Assembly (NCBI RefSeq): GCF_011799805.1
Contig: NZ_WXUB01000001.1
Coordinates: forward strand, 1 to 64,000
From: Maribellus sediminis
Lineage (GTDB): Bacteria; Bacteroidota; Bacteroidia; Bacteroidales; Prolixibacteraceae
DNA: 64,000 bases
Direction of reading: 5' to 3'
Notes under the pieces: model-generated
Told to the model about the DNA's origin: nothing
Seen by the model: the letters and a program-made list of their open reading frames with translations, nothing else
Database searches by the model: none
Shown: one piece after another, positions 27,324-36,032 of the stretch
Numbering within the stretch: position 1 is the stretch's first letter
Layout: each line of letters starts with the position of its first letter
Translations under genes and position numbers: made by a program

Positions 27324-28703
27324 TTATATCGAAATTTGTTTTTTACTGTCGATGTGTTTTACCACTTTGCCATAAATGATTAATGAAATAGCAGATACTG
27401 AGGCAATTCCAACAAAGTAGAACCAAATGTAATGGGCATTCACCGAAGCGGCTTCCCATTCAGCATGAGTGTCAAAAAGTATTGGGTCGGGACAATATTT
27501 GGTAAGCAGCCAGCCCGATAAGCCAAATCCCAGTATAGAAGAAAGGAACGAATGCAAATGACTAAAACCAAGGTAAAGTCCTTCTTCGCCTTTTGGTGCC
27601 TGCAGCGAAAAATACTCGAGGTAACGTGGTGAAATAAATGTTTCGGCCAAACCCTGGAAAACAATCCCAACTACCATCATAAATGCTACCGGGTGCATCC
27701 CTAAAATAGGTTCGCTGCCCATTAAGTGCCCCGATGCCATACTTAATGCCGACACGGGCATGATAAACATTCCGACCGACATGGAGAACAGCGAGGTTTT
27801 ATTACGCATCATTTGAGTAACAAGGCCAACCGTCAGAAACACTACCAACGGATTAACGTTGGCAAACCACGAAATGGCGCTATCTTCTCCGGCAAGGCGC
27901 AATACATATTTCGGCATGGTGGCATACAATTGATGCTGAACCATCCAAAAACCCGTTATGATGAGGATTAAAATAATCAGGCGGGCGTTACCAAGTACTT
28001 TCAATAGTGCATGAAAAATCTGGCTAAAGCTTTTTGGCTCTTCCTGCGAACGGCTGGCTTTATAGAAAAATAAAACTAAGATTACAGCCAGGGCAGTAAC
28101 TCCCGCGGCAAAGTAATTAAGTGTTACCAATCCTTCGTTGCCCATAGCGTCGCGAAGCGGTTTTACAATGGTTTTTCCGGAGAAAGCACCAATATTTACC
28201 ATCATATAAAAAATGGAATAACCCTGTGCACGGGTATCTTTTGTGGTTTCGCGGGCTACCGTTCCGGTAATACACGATTTAATAAACGAACCGCCAATCA
28301 TTATCACAATCATAATCGGGATGATGATCCATTTGAGGTTGCTTTCGCGCAGCCCGTGAAACTGCGTGGTTTTGGTATATTCTACCAAACCTGCCGATTC
28401 GAGCATGGTAGGCAATACACCCATCGCCAGGTAGCCAACAGAAAGCAAAGAGAAGGCGATTAGCAAGGATCGTTTAAATCCTATCTTATCGGCAATAGCT
28501 CCTGCAAAAGTGGGTAAGAGGTATAATCCGGCTGAAAACGAACCGGCCAGCATTGCAGCCTGAAAATCGTTAAATCCTAAAATCCGCGATAAATACAGCG
28601 TGATTACAATAAATACTCCGTAGTACGCAGCCCTTTCAAGTAATTCCACTGCATTGGCTACCCAAAATGCCTTGGGAAATGTCACTTTTACTTTCTTTTC
28701 CAT
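27324..28703 (-). CDS. POT/MFS-family transporter
   Basis: I start it at the ATG at 28703 (MEKKVKVTFPKAFWVANAVELLERAAYYG); the frame opens 17 codons earlier with an unlikely, non-conserved extension. The 459-residue product has about 12 membrane helices. The ELLERAAYYG segment in helix 1 matches the ExxER..YYG motif of proton-dependent oligopeptide transporters, and the DKIGFKRSL loop is the MFS signature between helices 2 and 3. Substrate is unknown; peptides or related small molecules are likely. It is the first chromosomal gene right of the tRNA and is transcribed toward it. Confidence 0.85.
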   Translation of the reverse strand: MEKKVKVTFPKAFWVANAVELLERAAYYGVFIVITLYLSRILGFNDFQAAMLAGSFSAGLYLLPTFAGAIADKIGFKRSLLIAFSLLSVGYLAMGVLPTMLESAGLVEYTKTTQFHGLRESNLKWIIIPIMIVIMIGGSFIKSCITGTVARETTKDTRAQGYSIFYMMVNIGAFSGKTIVKPLRDAMGNEGLVTLNYFAAGVTALAVILVLFFYKASRSQEEPKSFSQIFHALLKVLGNARLIILILIITGFWMVQHQLYATMPKYVLRLAGEDSAISWFANVNPLVVFLTVGLVTQMMRNKTSLFSMSVGMFIMPVSALSMASGHLMGSEPILGMHPVAFMMVVGIVFQGLAETFISPRYLEYFSLQAPKGEEGLYLGFSHLHSFLSSILGFGLSGWLLTKYCPDPILFDTHAEWEAASVNAHYIWFYFVGIASVSAISLIIYGKVVKHIDSKKQISI

Positions 28704-28842
28704 GTTTATGCTATAAAATTGTGAGCGTAAAAATAGTATCTTAAACCACTTCACAAAATGACATATTTTATAAACATAAATTTCGTGTTTCGCAGCGAAA
28801 TACTTTTTTCTAACTTAGCAAGAATCAATTGAGTAAGCCGGA

Positions 28843-29424
28843 ATGAACCAATTCGAAGAACAAACCATTTTCGAAGATCTGAAAAAAGGAAAAGAACAGG
28901 CTTTTGAGCAACTGTTTAAACGCTATTACCAGGCACTGTGTACTTATGCAACGCAGCTTCTGCAGGACGATGACGCAGCAGAAGAAATCGTACAGGACTT
29001 TTTTGTGAAACTGTGGGAAAAGCGAAATTCAATCACCATCGAAACCTCGTTGAAAAGCTATCTGTTTCGTTCGGTTAAAAATCATAGCCTGAATCGGATT
29101 AAACACGAAAAAATAAAAACACAACACGCGCAGCATGTAATCGCCGAAGCAGAAATGAACGACTACGACGATCAGTTTTTAGAGGTTGATCTGAAAAAAG
29201 ACATCGAAGAAAGTATTGCTGCCCTGCCTGAAAAACGGCGCGAAATTTTTCGCCTGAGTCGCGAAGAAGGATTGAAATACCGCGAAATCGCAGAAAAATT
29301 AAACCTGTCGGTAAAAACTGTTGAGGCTCAAATGGGGTTGGCAATCAAATCATTACGAGATAAACTAAAAAAATATAATTCCTTTATTTTCTTTTTAAGC
29401 TGTTTTCGGAAGAAAGCGGTTTAG
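28843..29424 (+). CDS. ECF-type RNA polymerase sigma factor
   Basis: The 193-residue protein has sigma region 2 (AFEQLFKRYYQALCTYATQLL...AEEIVQDFFVKLWEKR) and region 4 (ALPEKRREIFRLSREEGLKYREIAEKLNLSVKTVEAQMGLAIKSLR). It belongs to the Bacteroidota FecI-like group that pairs with FecR anti-sigma factors. It is 33 bp upstream of a fecR gene. Its operon then continues into two STN-domain proteins, so it probably answers an envelope or outer-membrane signal. A short hydrophobic tail (FIFFLSCFRKK) is unusual. Confidence 0.93.
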   Translation: MNQFEEQTIFEDLKKGKEQAFEQLFKRYYQALCTYATQLLQDDDAAEEIVQDFFVKLWEKRNSITIETSLKSYLFRSVKNHSLNRIKHEKIKTQHAQHVIAEAEMNDYDDQFLEVDLKKDIEESIAALPEKRREIFRLSREEGLKYREIAEKLNLSVKTVEAQMGLAIKSLRDKLKKYNSFIFFLSCFRKKAV

Positions 29425-29457
29425 GGGTAAATTATTTGTGCATTGTCATTTTAATGA

Positions 29458-30504
29458 ATGGGAAAGATGGAGAATATAGAAAATCGGAATTGGGAATTGG
29501 TGGCCAAATACCTGGCCGGAGAAACCAATAACCACGAAAATCTGGAAGTTGAGGCCTGGTTGAAGGAATCGGAAGAAAATCGTAAAGCATTTGAAGAAAG
29601 CAAAAAAGCGCTGAAAAAAACGAATGCTTACTACCGCTCGAATCGATTTAACACCAACGAGGCCTGGAAAAATGTATATGCACAAACAGCCCGGTCGCAA
29701 GGCAAAACCGTTCAGTTTAAAAAGAAAAGAAAGGAGGCAATATCACAGTTTTACAAATATGCTGCGGTTATTGTTCTGGCGCTTTTACTGGGATCTGTTG
29801 GCTATTATATTGGTTTTATTAACCGGGTGCCGGCAATTTACAGCGAGATTATTTCGGCAGATAAACAGGTGTTGCAAGAGTATGTTTTACCCGACGGCTC
29901 AGTGGTTGCGCTAAACAGCAACTCGAAGCTTACGTTCCCCAAAAAATTCAGGGGCGATGTTCGTGAAGTGAGCATTGAAGGTGAAGCATTTTTCGATGTA
30001 GTGCCAAATGCTGAAAAGCCTTTTGTAATTAACGCCGGCGATGCGCAGGTGAAAGTTTTAGGTACCTCTTTTACCGTGAACGCATACCCCGAAAATGAGA
30101 CCGTGGAAGTAATTGTGAAAACCGGCAAAGTGCAGGTAATTAGCAAAAACACTGAAAAGGAGACAAACAACAGGGAGGTATTTCTTACTCCCGGGGAAAA
30201 AGGAACACTGTTTACCGTAAATCATACCATCGAAAAATCGGTAAATACTGACCCAAATTTCCTGTCGTGGAAAACGCATGACCTTGTTTTTGACAATGTG
30301 CCGCTGGGTGAAGTCATCCGGTGCCTCGAGAAGACCTATCACATCGAGATCCAGTTGTCAGAACCAGAGCTGAGTGACCTGAGGTATGAAGGCCATTTCG
30401 ATCAGAAACCCGCGAAGTTCGTATTGGATATAATACGGCTCACATTCAATCTCGATCTAACGGGCGACGAAGAACATTTTGTGTTGGCGAGCCGTAAAAA
30501 CTAA
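29458..30504 (+). CDS. FecR-family anti-sigma factor
   Basis: The 348-residue protein has an N-terminal cytoplasmic sigma-binding part (NWELVAKYLAGETNNHENLEVEAWL), one membrane helix (~100-121, AAVIVLALLLGSVGYYIGF), a periplasmic FecR domain (LPDGSVVALNSNSKLTFPKKF, EGEAFFDV, VKVLGTSFTVNAYP) and a C-terminal DUF4974 domain (~270-345, VFDNVPLGEVIRCLEKTYHI). It should hold the upstream sigma factor inactive until signalled through the periplasm. The second Met (MENIENRN, codon 4) is an equally good start. Confidence 0.93.
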   Translation: MGKMENIENRNWELVAKYLAGETNNHENLEVEAWLKESEENRKAFEESKKALKKTNAYYRSNRFNTNEAWKNVYAQTARSQGKTVQFKKKRKEAISQFYKYAAVIVLALLLGSVGYYIGFINRVPAIYSEIISADKQVLQEYVLPDGSVVALNSNSKLTFPKKFRGDVREVSIEGEAFFDVVPNAEKPFVINAGDAQVKVLGTSFTVNAYPENETVEVIVKTGKVQVISKNTEKETNNREVFLTPGEKGTLFTVNHTIEKSVNTDPNFLSWKTHDLVFDNVPLGEVIRCLEKTYHIEIQLSEPELSDLRYEGHFDQKPAKFVLDIIRLTFNLDLTGDEEHFVLASRKN

Positions 30505-30545
30505 GAGTGTGTCAAAACAGACACGATCAATAAAGCAATAAAGTT

Positions 30546-32111
30546 ATGAAGACAATATGGATTAAAATAAAAAACCTCGCCTGGCTGGTAATTTTGGTAC
30601 TTTTTTTAGCGCCTAATTTCGCACAGGCACAGGAGGAAAAGAGCCAGTCGCTCGATCAAAACATCAGTATTTATGCTGAAGACGAGCCGCTTTCGAGTGT
30701 AATAGAGAAAATCTGCAAGTACCTCGACATCGATTACCAATACAATTCGCAGGATCTTGCCGATAAGAAAATCAGTTTGAACGTTTCGAACAAGCCCATT
30801 AAATATGTGCTCGATAAACTGATGAACGATTTTTACCTGCTCTTCGAAATTGAAGATAACCTGCTGGTGGTTCGCGATTATGTTCCGCTCGATAAAAGTA
30901 TGGAACTGGACAGGAACACCCAACAGTTTTACGCAAACAACCGTGGTTTTATGTTCGACGATCCACGTGATAAACGGCTGACCATCAAATTCAAATCGGC
31001 CAGTAACCTGATTATTATCCCGGTAAACATTAACGATTCGGACACCTTGAATTTTATTCTGGATACAGGCGTTCGTTTCCCGATAATCACCGAGCTGCCA
31101 TTTGTAAACAAGTTGAACCTGAATTACATGATGCCGGTGAAAATTAAAGGTTTGGACGAAGGTGAAGGGCTGACTGCGTATCGCTCAGGAAACAATTCCT
31201 TGCACATTAACGGAATAACGGCTCGTAACCAGGAGGTTCAAATGATTATCGACGAAGATTTTCAGATTTCGCACATGCTGGGAATTCCTGTACACGGGCT
31301 GATCGGATTTAACCTGTTCAAAGACTTTGTGGTTGAAATCGATTATCACGATGAAGAACTTGTATTGTACAAACCTGAGTATTACAAATACCGCGATCGC
31401 AAAAACGACATCATTTTACCGCTGCATTTTGACGGCACAAAACCATTCGTGCGCACCTCCATCGTAACCGATTCCTTGAAGGAAGTTCCTGTAAAATTAT
31501 TGGTTGATACAGGCGCCAGCGACGCGTTGTGGCTTTCAGAAAGTTCGGATGAACGGATTAAAATTCCGGAAAAGCATATGGAAACTTTCCTGGGAAGAGG
31601 TTTGAGTGGCGATCTTTACGGAACAAAAGGACGGATCGATGCCATTTGGGTAGGGCCATTGTTGCTTACTCAGCCAATTGTTGCATTCCCCGACTCTAAA
31701 CTGATTGATAGCCTGATCACGTCGAACGACCGGAACGGAACCATTGGTGCCGAAATCCTTCGCAGGTTCTACGTCACTGTCGACTATCGTAACAGCCGAC
31801 TGACTTTGCGACCCACGAATCGAATAAAAGAAGATTTTAATTATAACATGAGTGGCATGGAAGTAATTAATCCGATACCCGGGTTACCGGTGTACACCAT
31901 TGCCGATGTTACCGAAAATTCGCCCGCTTATTTCGCAGGTATTCAGAAAGATGACCAAATCCTGTCTATCAATAGCAGCAGCCATAAGTCGCTGGAATTG
32001 AATGATATTAACTTACTGCTTCAAAGCAAGGAAAACAAGAAAATTAAAGTAAAAGTGCTGCGTGACGGCGAAGAAATAAAAACTTCTTTTGAGCTGAAAA
32101 AGATGTTTTAA
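30546..32111 (+). CDS. STN-domain, two-lobed retropepsin-like aspartyl protease with PDZ
   Basis: The 521-residue exported protein has a signal peptide (...LFLAPNFAQAQ). An STN domain, the signalling fold of TonB receptors, covers residues ~39-112 (EPLSSVIEKICKYLDIDYQY...). Two aspartyl protease lobes follow with catalytic DTG at 173-175 (FILDTGVRF) and 321-323 (LLVDTGASD). A C-terminal PDZ domain (~435-521; ENSPAYFAGIQKDDQILSIN) ends the protein. It lies where a SusC/TonB receptor normally follows fecR. The order suggests a periplasmic protease that contacts FecR through STN, but the function is not shown by sequence alone. The stop overlaps the next ATG (TAATG). Confidence 0.85.
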   Translation: MKTIWIKIKNLAWLVILVLFLAPNFAQAQEEKSQSLDQNISIYAEDEPLSSVIEKICKYLDIDYQYNSQDLADKKISLNVSNKPIKYVLDKLMNDFYLLFEIEDNLLVVRDYVPLDKSMELDRNTQQFYANNRGFMFDDPRDKRLTIKFKSASNLIIIPVNINDSDTLNFILDTGVRFPIITELPFVNKLNLNYMMPVKIKGLDEGEGLTAYRSGNNSLHINGITARNQEVQMIIDEDFQISHMLGIPVHGLIGFNLFKDFVVEIDYHDEELVLYKPEYYKYRDRKNDIILPLHFDGTKPFVRTSIVTDSLKEVPVKLLVDTGASDALWLSESSDERIKIPEKHMETFLGRGLSGDLYGTKGRIDAIWVGPLLLTQPIVAFPDSKLIDSLITSNDRNGTIGAEILRRFYVTVDYRNSRLTLRPTNRIKEDFNYNMSGMEVINPIPGLPVYTIADVTENSPAYFAGIQKDDQILSINSSSHKSLELNDINLLLQSKENKKIKVKVLRDGEEIKTSFELKKMF

Positions 32112-33625
32112 TGCATCGATATAAAATTGTCATATCCGTAACCATCCTGTTGCTCTCTTTAGTTTCAAAGGGCCAGCAACAGGATGGTTCTGTTTTTGAA
32201 CGGCGTGTGACAATTAAACAGGATAAACAGGTTTTGGAAACCATTCTGGACCAAATCAGCTGGCAGGCTGAAGTTTATTTTTCATACGACGCTGCTGCCG
32301 TCAATACAGATCGGAAAGTATCGGTTGATGTGGTAAATAAATCGCTGTATCATGTGTTGAATCAGCTTTTCGAGCCTGAAAAATATTTGCTACGGGAGCG
32401 CGAAAACCAAATCATCATAACAAAAAAGGAGCGACGAGCCGATCCGGTTGTCGCACAGAACGACACTATACCGGTGAAATACTTTTTCCTGAAAGGTCGC
32501 TTAATAGAGGCCCGGCGCGAAAAGCCCGTTCCCTATGCTTCCGTATCTGTGTTTAATAAGCCAATTGGTACAATCTCAAATGCCGATGGCGAATTCCTGT
32601 TAAAACTGCATCCTGATAATATTCGCGATACGGTGGTGATCTCGTGTATGGGATATGCCCAAATCCTGATTCCGGCCTACAAGTTGCTCGACGAGGATCT
32701 GTTGATTCTTGAGCCTGTTTCAATTCGTATTAAGGAGGTTCGTATAACTGCTATCACTCCCGATCATCTGCTGGCCAGGATTCGTCAGAACCTGGAGAAG
32801 AATTACAGTACACAAACCAAACTGATGAAAGGTTTTTACCGCGAAACAGTTCAGCAGGATGGAAACTATATAAGTGTTTCGGAAGCGGTGATCGATGTAT
32901 TGAAATCGCCCTATAACAATGGCCTTCGTAACGACCTGGTTCGCTTGGTAAAAGGCCGGAAAAGCCCGGATGTTCAGCCTTTTCGCTGGCTGAATTTTAA
33001 AATGCAGGGCGGGCCTTTCACCATTGTTCAGCTCGATGTGGTGAAAACGGTTGAAAGTTTCATTCATGCCAGTTATCAAAACTCGTATAGATATGAAATT
33101 ACAAAGGTGATCTGGTATCACGAGCAACCTGTTTATGTGGTACATTTCGAACCTATTTCTCCCGATGTTTTTCCGGGATTTATTGGCGAAATGTATGTAC
33201 ATCGCGAAACCTTCGCCATTGTTCATGCCGAATTCCGTTTTAATAAAAGCAGTTTGAATGAGGCTACCAGTATCATGATCAAGAAAAAGCCGCGCGGAGT
33301 AAAGGCGCGTCCTTCGTATGTGCAGTACACGGTAAACTACCAGCAATATCAAGGTAAATGGCATCTTTCAACTGCCCAGGCATCCGTGAGTTTTAAAGTG
33401 AGGAGCAAGCGTGATAAGCTAAATTCTGAATTTCACAGTGTCTCCGATCTCCTGATCACCGACATTCAGCCTACGGATTTGAAGCGGTTTCCGGGTGAAG
33501 AGCGTTTTACCCAAAGCGATGTGTTTGTTGAAAAACTGGGTAATTTCGACGGAGAATTCTGGGAAAACTATAACATCATAAAACCCGACGAGGATTTGCG
33601 TGAAGCTTTTAAGAAATCGGAATAA
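32111..33625 (+). CDS. STN plus carboxypeptidase-regulatory-domain protein, no TonB barrel
   Basis: The 504-residue protein has a signal peptide (MHRYKIVISVTILLLSLVSKGQ), an STN domain (~33-100; VLETILDQISWQAEVYFSY...) and a CarboxypepD_reg-like beta sandwich (~127-205; GRLIEARREKPVPYASVSV). The C-terminal ~300 residues (MKGFYRETVQQDGNYISVSEAVIDV...) resemble a region seen after this sandwich in other Bacteroidota proteins. No plug and no 22-strand barrel are present. It shares one base with the upstream protease stop codon, so the two are probably made together and may act together with FecR. Confidence 0.85.
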   Translation: MHRYKIVISVTILLLSLVSKGQQQDGSVFERRVTIKQDKQVLETILDQISWQAEVYFSYDAAAVNTDRKVSVDVVNKSLYHVLNQLFEPEKYLLRERENQIIITKKERRADPVVAQNDTIPVKYFFLKGRLIEARREKPVPYASVSVFNKPIGTISNADGEFLLKLHPDNIRDTVVISCMGYAQILIPAYKLLDEDLLILEPVSIRIKEVRITAITPDHLLARIRQNLEKNYSTQTKLMKGFYRETVQQDGNYISVSEAVIDVLKSPYNNGLRNDLVRLVKGRKSPDVQPFRWLNFKMQGGPFTIVQLDVVKTVESFIHASYQNSYRYEITKVIWYHEQPVYVVHFEPISPDVFPGFIGEMYVHRETFAIVHAEFRFNKSSLNEATSIMIKKKPRGVKARPSYVQYTVNYQQYQGKWHLSTAQASVSFKVRSKRDKLNSEFHSVSDLLITDIQPTDLKRFPGEERFTQSDVFVEKLGNFDGEFWENYNIIKPDEDLREAFKKSE

Positions 33626-33709
33626 GACAAGCTCTTCTGCTTAACCCAAAAATCCTGCAAAATTTAAAAGGTATTTTTCAATATTTTAGCAATACCCCTG
33701 TGCTGAAAA

Positions 33710-33740
33710 TTGCTTCCTTTAAAAAGAGTTGCTAATTTTA
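33710..33740 (+). promoter_or_regulatory. Possible promoter of the sugar oxidoreductase operon
   Basis: TTG (33710-33712) and TAATTTTA (33733-33740, one mismatch to TAnnTTTG) are 20 bp apart, close to the spacing of Bacteroidota -33/-7 boxes. The ATG follows at 33775. Confidence 0.3.
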
Positions 33741-33774
33741 GCTGCAATTCTAAATCAACTAAAAAATTCTAAGA

Positions 33775-34941
33775 ATGAACAGGAAACTTCGGATGGGAAT
33801 GGTCGGTGGAGGAACCGACGCATTTATTGGCGCCATACATCGTTTGGCTGCTTTAATGGATAACCAGATAGAACTTGTCTGTGGTTGTTTCAGCGTAAAT
33901 CCTAAAATTTCAAAAGAATCAGGAAAACTTTATTTTCTTCCTGAGGAACGTGTTTATGATACTTACCAGGAAATGTTTGAAAAAGAAGCACAGCTTCCTG
34001 AAGGCGAACGAATGGATTTTGTATCCATTGTTACGCCAAATTTTGTGCATTTCGATCCGGCGGTTATGGCCTTGGATCATGGGTTCAACGTGGTGCTCGA
34101 CAAACCTATCACCTTTACATTGGAGGAAGCACTGAAGCTAAAGGAGAAGATTGATGATACCGGATTAACATTTGCCTTAACGCACACTTATTCGGGATAT
34201 CCGGCTGTTAAACAAGCAAAGCAAATGATTGCCGAAGGCCGTTTCGGAAAGATCAGAAAAGTATTTGTTGAATATCCGCAAGGATGGCTTTCATCAAAAT
34301 TAGAAGATACGGGCAATCCTCAGGCGAGCTGGCGTACTGACCCTAAGAAATCGGGGAAAGCAGGCTGTATGGGCGACATCGGCACTCATGCACATCATTT
34401 GGCAGAATACATAACCGGGTTGAAAGTAACGGAGATCTGTGCCACCCTAAACGTTTTTGTTCCCAATCGCTTACTCGATGATGACGGTGCTGCTTTTATG
34501 CGTTTTGATAATGGCGCACAGGGGGTTTTGATGGCCACTCAAATTGCAGCCGGCGAAGAAAATGCCATTCGCATTCGTGTTTACGGCGATAAAGGTGGTT
34601 TGGACTGGGAACAGATGGAACCGAATTCATTAAAATTAAAATGGACGGATAAACCCATGCAGATTATGCGTGTGGGAACAAGTATGGATACGGCCATTGC
34701 AGCACACAATACACGTACTCCGGGCGGACATCCGGAAGGTTATCTCGAAGCCTTTGCCAACATTTACCGCAATTTCGCCCTCACGGTTAGAGCAAAAGCA
34801 AACGGTGAAGAACCTACTGCTGAAATGCTTGATTTTCCTGGTGTTGAAGACGGAATCCGTGGCATGCAATTTATCGATACCGTGGTTAGTGCCGGATATA
34901 ACAATGAAGTTAAATGGGTGAAATTCGGCGATATAATTTAA
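33775..34941 (+). CDS. Gfo/Idh/MocA-family oxidoreductase
   Basis: The 388-residue protein has an N-terminal Rossmann fold (MGMVGGGTDAFIGAIHR), the conserved Lys in VVLDKPITFTLEEA and the C-terminal substrate domain with GDIGTHAHHLAEYI. These enzymes are NAD(P)-dependent dehydrogenases of sugars or cyclitols; several oxidize or reduce the C3 position of glycosides. There is no export signal, so it acts in the cytoplasm. It leads a three-gene operon with a sugar isomerase and an exported second oxidoreductase. Confidence 0.9.
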   Translation: MNRKLRMGMVGGGTDAFIGAIHRLAALMDNQIELVCGCFSVNPKISKESGKLYFLPEERVYDTYQEMFEKEAQLPEGERMDFVSIVTPNFVHFDPAVMALDHGFNVVLDKPITFTLEEALKLKEKIDDTGLTFALTHTYSGYPAVKQAKQMIAEGRFGKIRKVFVEYPQGWLSSKLEDTGNPQASWRTDPKKSGKAGCMGDIGTHAHHLAEYITGLKVTEICATLNVFVPNRLLDDDGAAFMRFDNGAQGVLMATQIAAGEENAIRIRVYGDKGGLDWEQMEPNSLKLKWTDKPMQIMRVGTSMDTAIAAHNTRTPGGHPEGYLEAFANIYRNFALTVRAKANGEEPTAEMLDFPGVEDGIRGMQFIDTVVSAGYNNEVKWVKFGDII

Positions 34942-34985
34942 TTTTTTGACTTTATTACTGAACTACAAACTTTAAACTAAAAGTT

Positions 34986-35978
34986 ATGGCAAGACCTGTT
35001 ACAATATTCACCGGGCAGTGGGCCGATTTGCCACTCGAGACCATGTGTCAAAAAGCCAAAGAATTTGGTTACGATGGTTTGGAACTGTGTACCTGGGGCG
35101 ATCATATGGAAGTGGCCAAAGCCGATCAGGCTTACTGCGACGACCGTAAGGCCTTACTCGATAAATACGGCCTTCAACTTTATTCCATTTCTGCCCATCT
35201 CGATGGACAGTGCGTTTGCGATCCAATCGATCAGCGGCATAAAAGCATTGCCAGTCCGCATGTTTGGGGCGATGGCGATCCGGAAGGAGTGCGTCAGCGG
35301 GCTGCGGAAGAAATGGTTAAAACCGCTGAAGTTGCTAAGCGCTTAGGAATAAGTACTGTGAACGGTTTTACCGGAAGTCCGATTTGGCACCTGCTGTATT
35401 CGTTTCCGCCGGTAAGTGCGGAAATGATTGAAGAGGGTTATGCCGATTTTGCACGTCGTTGGAAACCGATCCTCGATGAGTATCAAAGCCTGGGAATAAA
35501 ATTTGCCCTTGAGGCTCATCCCACCGAGATTGCTTTTGATATACACACAGCACATCTCGCGTTAAAAGCGCTCGATTATCATCCGGCATTTGGTTTTAAT
35601 TTCGATCCAAGCCACTTTGGTTACCAACATGTCGACTATGTTCGTTTTATCTACGAATTTGCCGACCGCATTTTCCACGTTCACATGAAAGACGCCTACT
35701 GGAGCGATGTGCCGATGGGAGTTGGTGTTTTTGGTGGCCATATGGAATTTGGAGACAATCGTCGTTACTGGAATTTCAGAAGCCTCGGACGTGGAAAGAT
35801 CAATTTCGAGAATATTATCAGGGCGCTTAATGACGTTGGTTATGGCGGACCACTATCGGTTGAATGGGAAGATAGTGGAATGGACAGGGAACACGGTGCT
35901 GCAGAGGCTTGCGCTTTCGTAAAAAAAGTGGACTTTGCACCTTCTGATTTTGCATTCGATGATGCTATGCAGAAATAG
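34986..35978 (+). CDS. Sugar phosphate isomerase/epimerase (AP-endonuclease-2 fold)
   Basis: The 330-residue TIM-barrel protein shows the metal ligands expected of the family: Glu in FALEAHPTE, Asp in NFDPSHFGY, His in [10 protein letters not shown] and Glu in SVEWEDSG. The family includes xylose-isomerase-like epimerases and 3-keto-sugar enzymes. It lies between two Gfo/Idh/MocA oxidoreductases, an arrangement I associate with oxidation, isomerization or cleavage of glycosides. The substrate cannot be read from the sequence. Confidence 0.9.
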   Translation: MARPVTIFTGQWADLPLETMCQKAKEFGYDGLELCTWGDHMEVAKADQAYCDDRKALLDKYGLQLYSISAHLDGQCVCDPIDQRHKSIASPHVWGDGDPEGVRQRAAEEMVKTAEVAKRLGISTVNGFTGSPIWHLLYSFPPVSAEMIEEGYADFARRWKPILDEYQSLGIKFALEAHPTEIAFDIHTAHLALKALDYHPAFGFNFDPSHFGYQHVDYVRFIYEFADRIFHVHMKDAYWSDVPMGVGVFGGHMEFGDNRRYWNFRSLGRGKINFENIIRALNDVGYGGPLSVEWEDSGMDREHGAAEACAFVKKVDFAPSDFAFDDAMQK

Positions 35979-36032
35979 GACTTCAAATAGAATATAACCT
36001 ACATGATCGTTACGATCACCAACTAATTTATT

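Noticed and set aside
32720-33364. 214-codon minus-strand frame
   Set aside because: Antisense to the STN/CarboxypepD_reg protein, which has a signal peptide, domains and operon context.
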